From: Kitasatospora herbaricolor
Lineage (GTDB): Bacteria; Actinomycetota; Actinomycetes; Streptomycetales; Streptomycetaceae
DNA length: 64,000 nucleotides
Reading direction: 5' to 3'
Assembly (NCBI RefSeq): GCF_030813695.1
Contig: NZ_JAUSVA010000002.1
Coordinates: 1,116,001 to 1,180,000 of the forward strand
Positions 1 to 8,316 of the stretch are shown here, in pieces. The notes under the pieces are model-generated. The model saw only the letters and a list, made by a program, of their open reading frames with translations. It was not told the DNA's origin and did not search any database. Numbering within the stretch: the first letter of the stretch is position 1; each line of letters opens with the position of its first letter. A program made the translations under genes and the position numbers.

Positions 1-1375
1 CGTCGCCGCGCCCGTCCACCAGGTCCGCGAGATCTTCACCCTGATGCCGACCGCCACCGAGCAGGACTGGGCCACCGTGGCCGGCCGGCTGCGCAACCTG
101 CCCGGTGCGTTGGACAGTTACCGCCGCACCCTCGCCGAGGGCATCACGCGCGGGCTGCTCTCCGCCCCCCGCCAGGCGGCCGTGGTGGTCGACCAGCTCA
201 CCGCGTGGACCGGCGAGGCCGACGGCGGGGCCGGCTGGTTCGCCGGCTTCGCGGCCGGCGGCCCGGAGCGCCTGCGTCCCGAGCTGGACGCCGCCGCTGC
301 GCGGGCCACCGCCGCCGTCGCCGGGTTCCGCGACTGGCTGCGCGACACCTACCTGCCCGCCGCCGACGGCACCCCGGACGCCGTCGGCCGCGAGCGCTAC
401 CTGCGGGCCGTCCGCTTCGGCACGGGCGCCGACCTCGACGTGGCGGAGGCCTACGGCTGGGCCTGGGAGGAGTTCCACCGGCTGCGGGTCGAGATGGCGG
501 CCGAGGCCGAGCGGGTGCTCCCCGGCGCCGGCCCGCTGGCGGCGATGCGTCACCTGGAGGAGCACGGGCACGCGATCAAGGGCGAGGAGGGCATCCGCGA
601 CTGGCTGCAGCAGCTCATGGACGGCGCGATCGACGCGCTCGACGGCACCCACTTCGACATCCAGGGCCCGGTGCGCAAGGTGGAGTCCCGGATCGCGCCG
701 CCCGGCAGCTCCGCCGCCGCCTACTACTCGGCCCCCAGCCTGGACTTCAGCCGCCCGGGCCGCACCTGGCTGCCGACGCTGGGCCGGGACACCTTCCCGA
801 CCTGGCAGCTGGTCAGCACCTGGTACCACGAGGGCGTGCCCGGACACCACCTCCAGCTCGCGCAGTGGAACTACGTGGCGGACCGGCTCTCCACCTACCA
901 GGTCACCCTCGGCAAGGTCAGCGCCAACCTGGAGGGCTGGGCGCTGTACTCCGAGCGCCTGATGGACGACCTCGGCTTCTTCGCCGAACCCGCCCACCGG
1001 CTGGGCTTCCTGGACGAGCAGATGCTGCGCACCATCCGGGTGATCATCGACATCGGCATGCACCTGCGGCTGCCCGTCCCGGCCGGCTCCGGGTTCCACC
1101 CCGGCGAGACCTGGACCCCGGAACTGGCCACGGAATTCATGGCCACCTACAACGGCAGCCCGGAGCCCACCCGGACCAGCGAGATCCACCGCTACCTGGG
1201 CTGGCCCGGCCAGGCGATCGGGTACAAGCTGGGCGAACGCGCCTGGCTGCGGGGCCGGGAGACGGCCCGCGCCCGGCACGGCGCCGCCTTCGACCTCAAG
1301 GCCTGGCACATGAAGGCGCTCTCGCAGGGCTCGCTCGGCCTGGACGACCTGGCGGACAACCTGGCAGCGCTGTAA
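1..1375 (+). CDS. DUF885 family protein, 5' end outside window
   Basis: The reading frame is already open at base 2 and reads in family-like sequence before the first ATG (44), so the true start lies upstream; about 457 codons are visible of the roughly 550-600 usual for DUF885. A zinc-peptidase-like HEGVPGHH motif sits at nt 827-850, followed by a conserved GWALYSE block near nt 934-957 that would supply the downstream glutamate. DUF885 proteins are putative metallohydrolases or peptidases, mostly cytoplasmic or secreted, with no agreed substrate. The N-terminal part, where a signal peptide would be, is not visible. Family assignment is firm; function is inferred from the motif only. Confidence 0.85.
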   Translation, partial: VAAPVHQVREIFTLMPTATEQDWATVAGRLRNLPGALDSYRRTLAEGITRGLLSAPRQAAVVVDQLTAWTGEADGGAGWFAGFAAGGPERLRPELDAAAARATAAVAGFRDWLRDTYLPAADGTPDAVGRERYLRAVRFGTGADLDVAEAYGWAWEEFHRLRVEMAAEAERVLPGAGPLAAMRHLEEHGHAIKGEEGIRDWLQQLMDGAIDALDGTHFDIQGPVRKVESRIAPPGSSAAAYYSAPSLDFSRPGRTWLPTLGRDTFPTWQLVSTWYHEGVPGHHLQLAQWNYVADRLSTYQVTLGKVSANLEGWALYSERLMDDLGFFAEPAHRLGFLDEQMLRTIRVIIDIGMHLRLPVPAGSGFHPGETWTPELATEFMATYNGSPEPTRTSEIHRYLGWPGQAIGYKLGERAWLRGRETARARHGAAFDLKAWHMKALSQGSLGLDDLADNLAAL

Positions 1376-1487
1376 GCGACTTCGGGGCCTGCCGTCCGGG
1401 CCGCGAGGTCCGGCGGCCCCCGGGCCCGGGGCGTCGGAACCCCGTGCCCCGGGGCCGCCGGGCCATGCCGCCCGGGCGCCGCCGACC

Positions 1488-2054
1488 TCACCGCTCCGCC
1501 CGGAACTCCTGCGGGGTGCGGCCGAAGCGCTCGCGGAACCGACGGGTCAGGTGCGGGTGGTCGGTGGAACCCGCGGCCGCCGCGATCTCGGGCAGCGGCG
1601 GCCCGGTCCACTCCAGCCGACCGCCGAGGACGCCCGGCGGCGACCGCCGCCAGCCGGCCTCCAGCGGCAGCACGGTGGTGTCCTCGCCGAGCAGCGTCAG
1701 CCCGCAGTCGCGGCCGGTCACCAGCTCCACGGCCGCGCGGTGGACCAGGGCGACATCCAGGGTCTCCACCAGGTCCGGCACGGTCCCCAGGGCGGGGAGA
1801 TGACGGAACGCCAGGGATCTCCCGGTGAGTCCCACCCGGGTCGTAGGGCCGACGTGCCACCAGGACTCGACCGACCGGGCGCACGCGGCCAGCTCGCCCG
1901 GGCCGGGGCTCGCCAGCAGTTCGCGGAGCAGCGGGTCGGCCGGCCGGTCGAACAGGTACCGGGCGGCGGCGTCCGTCGCGGGCAGGTCCCGGCGGCCCCA
2001 CGGGGAGGCCGCCTGATCGGCCGGCGGGCGAGTGCCGCGACCTCTCAGGTGGGG
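1488..2054 (-). pseudogene. AraC-type regulator remnant
   Basis: The last 35 codons read as the second helix-turn-helix of an AraC/XylS DNA-binding domain (PLPEIAAAAG...HLTRRFRERFGRTP). The frame upstream stays open and protein-like (for instance RYLFDRPADPLLRELLA) back to a TGA at 2055-2057, yet it has no good start: the first ATG/GTG is a GTG at 1835, which would leave 115 residues without the first HTH. An intact AraC protein has about 250-330 residues. I read this as a degraded or 5'-truncated regulator directly downstream of the PadR/membrane pair. An alternative is a short active protein starting at GTG 1835, or a sequencing frameshift. Confidence 0.5.
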
Positions 2055-2080
2055 TCACGGCGTCGGGTCACGGCGTCGGG
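2055..2080. repeat. 13-bp perfect tandem duplication
   Basis: TCACGGCGTCGGG occurs twice back to back (2055-2067, 2068-2080). Read on the minus strand each copy carries TGA: the second supplies the stop codon of the membrane-protein gene, the first closes the reading frame of the AraC-like remnant. Confidence 0.8.
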
Positions 2081-3075
2081 TCGGACGCTCCGGGACGGGT
2101 CCCGGCCCGGGTGGGCCGGGCGGTGCGGCGCAGGGTGCCGACGAGCGTGGCCACGGCCAGCAGGGCGAGGACCGCACCACCGTTGCGGAGCAGGTCGTGG
2201 TGGTCGGTCGGGCCGCTCCGGTAGATGGGCGGGGCGACCATGACGGTCCAGGGCAGGACAGCGAGCGCGACACCGCCGGCCCGTAGGGGGTCGGTGTCCG
2301 GACTCCCGAGGTGCAGCAGGTAGGCGAGGGTCATCACCGACGCCGGCCAGACGGTGGAGGCGTCCAGCACGCCCTGGACGGAGGACGGGAAGACGACGTT
2401 GCCGTAGTCCTCGGGCCAGGTACCGAGCCAGAGGACGGCGAGGCCGCTCATCGGCAGGGCGACGGCGACGGCGGAGGCCATCGTCCAGGACCGGCCGCGC
2501 GGGGAGCCGTCGACGGCGTCGGGCGGTGCGATCAGCACCAGGACGCCCATGACGACCCAGAGCGGGAGCAGGTCGGCGTACCGGGTGAGGGCCGTGCCCG
2601 GATGGAAGTGCGCCGCCGCGGCGACGCCGAGCCTGCTCAGGACGGCCAGCAGGACGAGGGCCCGGGCCGGCGCCCGGAGCCCGAGGGTGAGGCACAGCAG
2701 GGCCGGTACCCAGGGAAGGGTCTGCGCGGCACCCACCGCCTCCCGGGCGAAGTCCGTGGAGGAGTCGGGCAGCAGGAGCCAGGTCAGCAGATGCACCACG
2801 CTCAGCGCGGCCCCGCCGGCCAGCAGGAAGGGCGCGGCGCCGGCGAGGATCCGGCCCGCGGGGTCGCGCGAGCTGAGCCGGGTGCGCAGCCGCAGGGCGT
2901 GCGCGGCGAGGGCGGCCCACTCGCGCAGGGCCTCCCGCCGGTCGGCGTGCCGGACGGCCTCGGCGAGGACGGCGGCGATCTCCTCCCCGTGCGCGGCCCG
3001 GTACCCGGCCGGGTAGAGACCGATCAGGGGCAGCCGCCGGAGCAGCGCGGACGCGGGGGTGTGCGAGTCGGTCAT
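2068..3075 (-). CDS. multi-pass membrane protein of a PadR-linked pair
   Basis: 335 residues. After a cytoplasmic N-terminal stretch with a PAGYRAAHGEE motif (about residues 21-31), typical of small PadR-associated membrane proteins, the sequence has several hydrophobic segments from about residue 75 to 310. The start codon overlaps the stop of the upstream PadR gene by 4 bp, so the two are translated together. No catalytic motif is seen. By analogy with other padR-membrane pairs it probably acts in envelope or drug stress, with its own expression controlled by the PadR partner; that role is inferred. Confidence 0.75.
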   Translation of the reverse strand: MTDSHTPASALLRRLPLIGLYPAGYRAAHGEEIAAVLAEAVRHADRREALREWAALAAHALRLRTRLSSRDPAGRILAGAAPFLLAGGAALSVVHLLTWLLLPDSSTDFAREAVGAAQTLPWVPALLCLTLGLRAPARALVLLAVLSRLGVAAAAHFHPGTALTRYADLLPLWVVMGVLVLIAPPDAVDGSPRGRSWTMASAVAVALPMSGLAVLWLGTWPEDYGNVVFPSSVQGVLDASTVWPASVMTLAYLLHLGSPDTDPLRAGGVALAVLPWTVMVAPPIYRSGPTDHHDLLRNGGAVLALLAVATLVGTLRRTARPTRAGTRPGASDPTP

Positions 3076-3431
3076 GCTGTCCCCGCGTTCGTCCGGAGCT
3101 GCGGCCGGCGGCTGCCGAGGCCGAGCCGGCGCTCGGCCTCGGCCACGCCGGCGCGCAGCCGTTCGGTCTCGTCGACCAGTGTCTGCCGGCCCTGCTCGGT
3201 CAGCGCGAAGGTGCGGCGCAGCCGTCCGGCCACCACCTCCTCGTGGTCGATCCGGATGAGCCCCTGCTGGAGCAGGCGGTCCAGTGCCGTGTAGAGGGTT
3301 CCGGTGAGCATCCTGGTCCGGCCCCCGGTGATCGTCAGGACTTCCTGGACGATCGCGTACCCGTGCCGGGGCGCGTCGGCCAGCGCGGTGAGCACGAGGC
3401 GGGTCGGTTCCTGCAGTTGACGGTGTGCCAT
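3072..3431 (-). CDS. PadR family transcriptional regulator
   Basis: A small winged-helix protein: LVLTALADAPRHGYAIVQEV and GTLYTALDRLLQQGLI are the PadR HTH and wing, followed by a short helical C-terminus, as in PadR subfamily 2. I chose the ATG at 3431 (119 residues) because the in-frame ATG at 3449 lies exactly inside a perfect palindrome (3442-3456) likely to be the operator; a leaderless transcript starting at 3449 would instead give 125 residues. No clear Shine-Dalgarno precedes either start. It is co-transcribed with the membrane protein and probably represses the pair until a ligand is bound. Confidence 0.85.
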   Translation of the reverse strand: MAHRQLQEPTRLVLTALADAPRHGYAIVQEVLTITGGRTRMLTGTLYTALDRLLQQGLIRIDHEEVVAGRLRRTFALTEQGRQTLVDETERLRAGVAEAERRLGLGSRRPQLRTNAGTA

Positions 3432-3441
3432 GCCGCGACGA

Positions 3442-3456
3442 TAAGTCATTGACTTA
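3442..3456. promoter_or_regulatory. putative PadR operator, perfect 15-bp palindrome
   Basis: TAAGTCA-T-TGACTTA has seven-base arms with no mismatch and lies immediately upstream of, or over, the padR start. It is AT-rich in a very GC-rich setting. Position and symmetry suggest an autoregulatory operator; no binding data can be seen here. Confidence 0.6.
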
Positions 3457-3673
3457 GATATGTCGACCGTTTAGCCATGGGGTCGCGGCCGCCCGCGTTG
3501 CGACCCTCGACGTGGACGGGCGAGGAGTCCGAGCAGGCTCCCGGGGGCGGGCGGGGCGGCCGATACCGGCACGTGCGAGGGCGGCCGCCTCCGGCGCTGG
3601 TGTGTGGATCGCGTGAATTCCCTGCCGGGGAAGCGAGTTCAGAGTCGGATGGGAGTGGTGGGAAGTGCCGGCC

Positions 3674-3702
3674 TTGACTAGGTTGTTACCAAACCTTATT
3701 TT
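3674..3702 (+). promoter_or_regulatory. housekeeping-type promoter of the NlpC/P60 gene
   Basis: TTGACT (3674-3679), a 17-bp spacer and TATTTT (3697-3702) fit the main sigma factor consensus well. The spacer itself is an inverted repeat, AGGTT-N7-AACCT (3680-3696), with a GTTAC element in the middle, so a regulator could bind between the hexamers. The predicted start near 3709 gives a leader of about 43 nt before the TTG start. Apart from this and the PadR operator, nothing recognisable lies in 3457-3673. Confidence 0.65.
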
Positions 3703-3751
3703 CCGGAACTTCACTCGTTCGGGTGAATCCGCAGGAAGAAGGAGTGGGTCT

Positions 3752-4786
3752 TTGACCTCCCACCGCCGTCCGAAGCAGCCGAACCGCGCGCGGGTGACCG
3801 TGCTGACCGCTGCCGCGGCGACCACGGTCGCCCTCTCCGCCCAGATGAGCGCGCACGCCGCGCCCACCACACCCTCCAAGAAGGAGGAGGTGAAGGCGCA
3901 GGTCGACCAGCTCAACGCCGAACAGGAGCAGGCCGCCGAGCGTTACAACGGCGCCAAGGAGCGGGCCGACCAGCTCCGCAAGCAGGCCGACCAGCTGCAG
4001 GACCAGGTCGCCCGGGGCCAGGAGCAGATGACGCGCCTTCAGGTCGGCCTCGCCGAGGTGGCCGGCGAGCAGTACCGCACCGGCGGGATCGACCCCTCGG
4101 TCCAGCTGATGCTCACCTCCGACCCCTCCGGCTACCTCCAGCAGGCGACCAGCGTCCAGCAGGCCACCGCCGGCCAGACCGAGGCGCTGAGGGGCCTGCA
4201 GGACCAGCAGCGCCGGCTCGACCAGCAGAAGACCGAGGCGGCCGCCGTCCTCGCCTCGCTGGACGAGACCACCAAGGACCTGAACCAGGCCAAGGCTGAC
4301 ATCAACAAGAAGCTCCAGGCGGCCAACACCCTGCTGAACACGCTCAGCGCCGCCGACCGCGCCTCGATCGTCCAGGGCGACGGCCGCGCCTCGCGCGACG
4401 CCGTCCGCGTCGACCTGGGCAGCCTGCCGCAGGCCGGCGGCTACGCCGGCGTCGCGGTCGCCAAGGCGATGAGCAAGCAGGGTGCGCCGTACCACTGGAG
4501 CTCCGCCGGCCCGGACCAGTTCGACTGCTCGGGCCTGATGGTGTGGGCCTACCGCCAGGCCAACGTCTCGCTGCCGCGCACCTCCCAGGAGCAGGGCAAC
4601 GTCGGCACCCGGGTGCCCTCGCTGGCCGAGGCGCAGCCCGGTGACCTGGTGATCTACGGCAGCGACCGGCACCACGTCGGGATGTACATCGGCGACGGGC
4701 TCGTGGTGCACGCGCCGCACAGCGGCGACGTGGTCAAGGTGATGAAGGCCGACGCCATGCCGATCAACACGATCCGGCGGGTCTGA
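3752..4786 (+). CDS. secreted NlpC/P60 peptidoglycan endopeptidase
   Basis: Cell-wall hydrolase that would cut the stem peptide of peptidoglycan outside the membrane. TTG start chosen because AGAAGGAG lies at the right distance and the protein then begins with a basic, hydrophobic signal peptide ending about residue 36 (AQMSAHA). Residues 45-200 are a Gln/Glu/Lys-rich coiled coil, like the RipA/CwlO type regulatory region. The C-terminal NlpC/P60 domain has Cys259 in FDCSGL and His308 in HHVGMYIG, with a further His near 320. 344 residues, single gene with its own promoter. Related RipA-type enzymes act in growth and division; the exact role here is inferred. Confidence 0.92.
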   Translation: MTSHRRPKQPNRARVTVLTAAAATTVALSAQMSAHAAPTTPSKKEEVKAQVDQLNAEQEQAAERYNGAKERADQLRKQADQLQDQVARGQEQMTRLQVGLAEVAGEQYRTGGIDPSVQLMLTSDPSGYLQQATSVQQATAGQTEALRGLQDQQRRLDQQKTEAAAVLASLDETTKDLNQAKADINKKLQAANTLLNTLSAADRASIVQGDGRASRDAVRVDLGSLPQAGGYAGVAVAKAMSKQGAPYHWSSAGPDQFDCSGLMVWAYRQANVSLPRTSQEQGNVGTRVPSLAEAQPGDLVIYGSDRHHVGMYIGDGLVVHAPHSGDVVKVMKADAMPINTIRRV

Positions 4787-4809
4787 CGCGCCCCGGGGTC
4801 CGGGTCGGG

Positions 4810-4879
4810 CGCGACGGGCCGAGCGCGACGGGCCGGGCGCGACGGGCCGGGCGCGACGGGCCGGGCGCGACGGGCGAAG
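4810..4879. repeat. 14-bp tandem repeat in a 500-bp gene-free stretch
   Basis: CGCGACGGGCCGGG is repeated about five times just after the NlpC/P60 stop, the first copy with one change and the last one diverging. A weak stem (CGCGCCC 4787-4793 with GGGCGCG 4807-4813) overlaps its left edge. The whole interval 4787-5286 has no convincing gene; a small CGACA-N4-TGTCG dyad at 4987-5000 is the only other ordered element. Confidence 0.75.
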
Positions 4880-5286
4880 AGGCCGGGCGGCGCCGGGCCC
4901 GGACGCCGCAGCGCGGATTCCGGACGCGCCACGGCGACTTGAGGAATCTTTGAGGTTCAGGGGACTCCCGCCGGGACCTGACGGTGCGACAGAATTGTCG
5001 GTGCCAGGTCAACCGATCACCCGGCGCAGCCCAGCACGGCCGCACCAGGCACCGAGGCCACCGACCGGCGGGCCGGACCGCAGTCCGCCCCCGCCGGTGC
5101 CGGATGCCCGCGGGCCGGGCGGCGCACCTGTCCCGCGCCCGTCGAGGCGTGCGCGGGCGCGCCGGGCCGGGGACCGCGACGGGATGACGGACGACCGGAC
5201 TGCCCGACGGCGCCGGAGTGGGGCCGGCGCCGGGTCCGCACGATCCCCGTACCGGCCAGCGGCCGGACGCCGACCGAGGAGTCCCC

Positions 5287-5745
5287 GTGTCCTTCGAACC
5301 CCGTTCCGTGCTCGACCCCGTCAGGCCCCACACGCTGGCACTGTTCCGGATCGTCACCGCCCTGCTGTTCTCCTGCCACGGCGCCGCCTCGCTGTTCGGG
5401 GTGCTCGGCGGCACCCGCGGCGGCGGCACCGTGCCGGTCGGCCAGTGGCCCGGGTGGTGGGCCGCGCTCATCCAGCTGGCGGGCGGGGTGCTGGTGCTGC
5501 TTGGACTCGGCACCCGTCCGGCGGCCCTGCTCTGCTCGGGTTCGATGGCCTACGCCTACTTCTCCGTGCACCAGGAGAAGGCGCTGTGGCCGATCCAGAA
5601 CGGCGGTGAACCCGCCGTGCTGTTCTGCTGGGCCTTCCTGGCCATCGCGGTCACCGGGCCGGGCACCCTCGCCCTCGAACAGCTGCTGCGCCGCCCCGCG
5701 GCGGGCGGGCGGACGGGCCTGAGCGCGGCCAGGAACCAGGCCTAG
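5287..5745 (+). CDS. DoxX family membrane protein
   Basis: 152 residues with four hydrophobic segments, beginning with LALFRIVTALLFSCHGAASLFG, which matches the DoxX fold; the glycine-rich loop and ALWPIQNGGEPAVLFCWAFLAIA near the end are also typical. GTG 5287 is used because GAGGA stands 6 bases upstream, and the 23 codons before it look non-coding. DoxX-like proteins are small quinone- or redox-linked inner-membrane proteins of uncertain activity. The gene is monocistronic, closed by a strong hairpin. Confidence 0.85.
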   Translation: MSFEPRSVLDPVRPHTLALFRIVTALLFSCHGAASLFGVLGGTRGGGTVPVGQWPGWWAALIQLAGGVLVLLGLGTRPAALLCSGSMAYAYFSVHQEKALWPIQNGGEPAVLFCWAFLAIAVTGPGTLALEQLLRRPAAGGRTGLSAARNQA

Positions 5746-5774
5746 CGACACGTATGCCCCAGTGCGGTTCCCCG

Positions 5775-5810
5775 CCGTGGCCGGGCCCGACTCCCGGGGC
5801 CCGGCCACGG
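5775..5810 (+). terminator. intrinsic terminator after the DoxX gene
   Basis: Perfect 14-bp stem (CCGTGGCCGGGCCC with its complement) and an 8-nt loop, no T tract, as is usual in actinomycetes. Confidence 0.8.
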
Positions 5811-5910
5811 CCGGGAACGGCCGTGTGTATCCCACCTTTAGTCCGACAAGCATCCCGCCCGGGCGAGTGTCGCACCGGCGAGCGGCTCCGAACGCTGTTC
5901 TACTGGCTGC

Positions 5911-7056
5911 ATGGCCCACATCACGCTCCTCCTGGTGATGGTGATCATCACAGCCTTGGCGTTCGACTTCACCAACGGTTTCCACGACACCGCGAACGCC
6001 ATGGCCACCTCGATCGCCACCGGCGCGCTGCCCCCGAGAGTGGCGGTACTGGTGAGCGCCGTCCTCAACGTGGTCGGCGCGTTCCTGTCCACGGCGGTGG
6101 CGAAGACGATCTCCGGCGGCATCGTGAACGACGGGCTGATCACCCTGGGCATGATCTTCGCTGGGCTGGTCGGCGCGATCCTCTGGAACCTGCTGACCTG
6201 GCTGCTCGGACTGCCGTCCAGTTCCTCGCACGCGCTGATCGGCGGGCTGATCGGCGCCGCCTGGGTCGGCGCGGGGCTGAAGGCCGTGGACTTCGTCGAG
6301 GTGCTCGAGAAGATCATCATCCCGGCCTTCGCCGCACCGGTGGTGGCCGGGATCGCCGCGTTCCTCGCCACCTGGCTGGTCTACCGGCTGCGCGGGCGCG
6401 CCGGTGAGGAGTCGGTGACCCGGGGCTTCCGGTTCGGGCAGATCGGGTCGGCCTCGCTGGTCTCGCTCGCCCACGGCACCAACGACGCCCAGAAGACGAT
6501 GGGCGTGATCACCCTCAGCCTGATCTCCGCGGGCGCGCTGCCCACCGGCGCCGGACCGCCGACCTGGGTGGTCCTCACCGCCGGCCTGGCCATCGGCCTG
6601 GGCACCTACCTCGGCGGCTGGCGGATCATCCGCACGCTCGGCCGGGGGCTGACCGACATCCGCTCGCCGCAGGGATTCGCCGCCGAGACCGCCTCCGCCA
6701 CGGTGATCCTGACCTCCGCCCACCTCGGCTTCGCGCTCTCCACCACCCAGGTCTGCAGCGGCAGCATCATCGGCGCCGGGCTCGGCCGCCGGCGGGCGCA
6801 GGTCCGCTGGAGCACGGCCGGCCGGATGGCCGTCGCCTGGCTGATCACCCTGCCGGCCGCCGGTCTGATCGGCGGCGGCGCCTCAGCCGTCGTGGTGCAC
6901 GGCGGGACGGCCGGGACGGTCGCGGTGGCGGTCACCGCCGTGGTCGCGGCGGCCGTGATCTACCTGCTGTCGCGGCGCAGCCCGGTCACCGCCGACAACG
7001 TCAACGACTCCCGCACCGTGACGGTCAACCCGCAGCCCGCGGCAGCGGGAAACTGA
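5911..7056 (+). CDS. pit: Pit family inorganic phosphate transporter
   Basis: Low-affinity metal-phosphate:H+ symporter of the plasma membrane, 381 residues, about ten membrane segments. The two inverted PD001131-type signatures are visible: FDFTNGFHDTANAMATSIATG near residue 20 and SLAHGTNDAQKTMGVI near residue 190. The following serine-rich turn LPSSSSHALIGG is also characteristic. It starts at ATG 5911 with no obvious ribosome binding site. The common upstream DUF47 (PhoU-like) partner is absent; instead a small membrane protein follows 16 bp downstream. No clear PHO box was found in front. Confidence 0.93.
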   Translation: MAHITLLLVMVIITALAFDFTNGFHDTANAMATSIATGALPPRVAVLVSAVLNVVGAFLSTAVAKTISGGIVNDGLITLGMIFAGLVGAILWNLLTWLLGLPSSSSHALIGGLIGAAWVGAGLKAVDFVEVLEKIIIPAFAAPVVAGIAAFLATWLVYRLRGRAGEESVTRGFRFGQIGSASLVSLAHGTNDAQKTMGVITLSLISAGALPTGAGPPTWVVLTAGLAIGLGTYLGGWRIIRTLGRGLTDIRSPQGFAAETASATVILTSAHLGFALSTTQVCSGSIIGAGLGRRRAQVRWSTAGRMAVAWLITLPAAGLIGGGASAVVVHGGTAGTVAVAVTAVVAAAVIYLLSRRSPVTADNVNDSRTVTVNPQPAAAGN

Positions 7057-7072
7057 GAGGGAGGAGACCGCC

Positions 7073-7306
7073 GTGGCACTGCACTGGAGCGCCCTGGGCG
7101 AGGTGGCCGCCGTCAGCATCGGCTCGACGGTGGCGATCGCCGTGGTGTTCACCCTGGGGGTCCGGTCGATGCTGAACCGCCAGGAGGCCCGGGAGAGCGG
7201 CCGGAGTTCGGCCGCCGCCCTGGCGGGGGCCGCGGTCTGCTTCCTGGCCTGCGGCGGCGCCGTGCTCTACGGGCTGTATCTGATCATCCCGCAGTTCCAC
7301 GGCTGA
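7073..7306 (+). CDS. small membrane protein linked to Pit
   Basis: 77 residues with two hydrophobic segments (about residues 10-31 and 45-72) and a short charged loop between them. GTG start with GGGAGGAG at good distance, 16 bp after the phosphate transporter, so almost surely the same transcript. I do not recognise the family; similar small proteins often follow pit genes in streptomycetes. It could be an accessory or stability subunit of the transporter. Confidence 0.7.
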   Translation: MALHWSALGEVAAVSIGSTVAIAVVFTLGVRSMLNRQEARESGRSSAAALAGAAVCFLACGGAVLYGLYLIIPQFHG

Positions 7307-7375
7307 GCCCGGTCCCGGACCGGCCGCACCCTGGCCCGGGGAGGACACACCGCGGCCACAGCGCCGCCCGGGCCG

Positions 7376-8134
7376 TCACACCCCGGCCGCACCGAGTCCG
7401 ACGCCGACACCGTACGTGACCGCCATCGCCAGCCCGCCGCCGAGCACGTTGCGCAGAACGGCCCGCCGGGGCGGCGCCCCGCCCAGCCGGGCGCTCAGCA
7501 GGCCGGTGACCAGCAGCGCGCAGAGCACCGCGCCGGCCGTGCCGGGCGCCCGTGCGGCGGCCGGCAGCAGCAGGACGGCGAGCAGCGGGCAGAGCGCCCC
7601 GACGGTGAAGGAGACGAAGCTCGCCCAGGCGGCCTGCCAGGCGCTGGTCAGCTCCTCGGGGTCGATCTTCAGCTCGACCTCGGCGTGGGCGGCCAGCGGG
7701 TCCCGCTCGGTGAGCCGGACGGCGACCTCGCGGGCCAGCGGCGCGGGTAGGCCCTTGGCCTCGTAGAAGCCGGCGAGTTCGGTGAGTTCGGCCGCCGGGT
7801 CCTCGGCGAGTTCGCGCTGCTCCTGGCGCAGGGCGGCCCGTTCGGAGTCGCGCTGGCTGCTGACCGACACGTACTCGCCGACCGCCATCGAGAGCGAGCC
7901 GGCCAGCATTCCGGCCAGGCCGGCGGTGAGCAGCGCGCTCCGCGAGGTGGTGGCGCCGGCCACGCCCATCACCAGGCCGGCGGTGGAGACCACGCCGTCG
8001 TTGGCGCCGAGGACGGCGGCCCGCAGCCAGTTCAGCCGGGGGCCGAGCGCCCCGCCGTGCGACTCGGCGTGCCCGGTGTCCTCGCCCGCGTCGTCGCCGC
8101 CGGCGGTCCGCCCGGTCTCCTCGGTGTCCGGCAC
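7376..8134 (-). CDS. VIT1/CCC1 family iron/manganese transporter
   Basis: 252 residues. LRAAVLGANDGVVSTAGLVMGVAGA is the signature first helix of the VIT family, followed by AGSLSMAVGEYVSVSSQRDSE, and a cytoplasmic helical insert rich in Glu (about residues 100-160) that holds metals in plant VIT1. Five membrane helices in total, the last three after residue 165. GTG start with GAGGAGGAA upstream. It faces the Pit operon tail-to-tail. Probable role is export of Fe2+ or Mn2+ from the cytoplasm; the metal cannot be told from sequence. Confidence 0.9.
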   Translation of the reverse strand: MPDTEETGRTAGGDDAGEDTGHAESHGGALGPRLNWLRAAVLGANDGVVSTAGLVMGVAGATTSRSALLTAGLAGMLAGSLSMAVGEYVSVSSQRDSERAALRQEQRELAEDPAAELTELAGFYEAKGLPAPLAREVAVRLTERDPLAAHAEVELKIDPEELTSAWQAAWASFVSFTVGALCPLLAVLLLPAAARAPGTAGAVLCALLVTGLLSARLGGAPPRRAVLRNVLGGGLAMAVTYGVGVGLGAAGV

Positions 8135-8316
8135 GCGGTTCCTCCTCGGTCGGTCCCGCCCGGGCGGGCCGGTGGGTCCTGGTCCCCGTCATCCTCCCGG
8201 CCCGGCCCGGCGTTGCGCCCCAGCGACACACGGCGGGCCGGGCGCGGCCGCCGGGCCGGGGCGTCCTGACCCGGGCCTGGCGACGGACCGGTGACGGCCC
8301 GGTGGAGGCCCCGGCC

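Noticed and set aside
5820..5910. PHO box upstream of the Pit gene
   Set aside because: I looked for GTTCA-type direct repeats at 11-bp spacing and found none.
7309..7323. CCGGTCC-C-GGACCGG as terminator of the Pit operon
   Set aside because: The centre leaves no proper loop; stability is doubtful, so it was not listed.
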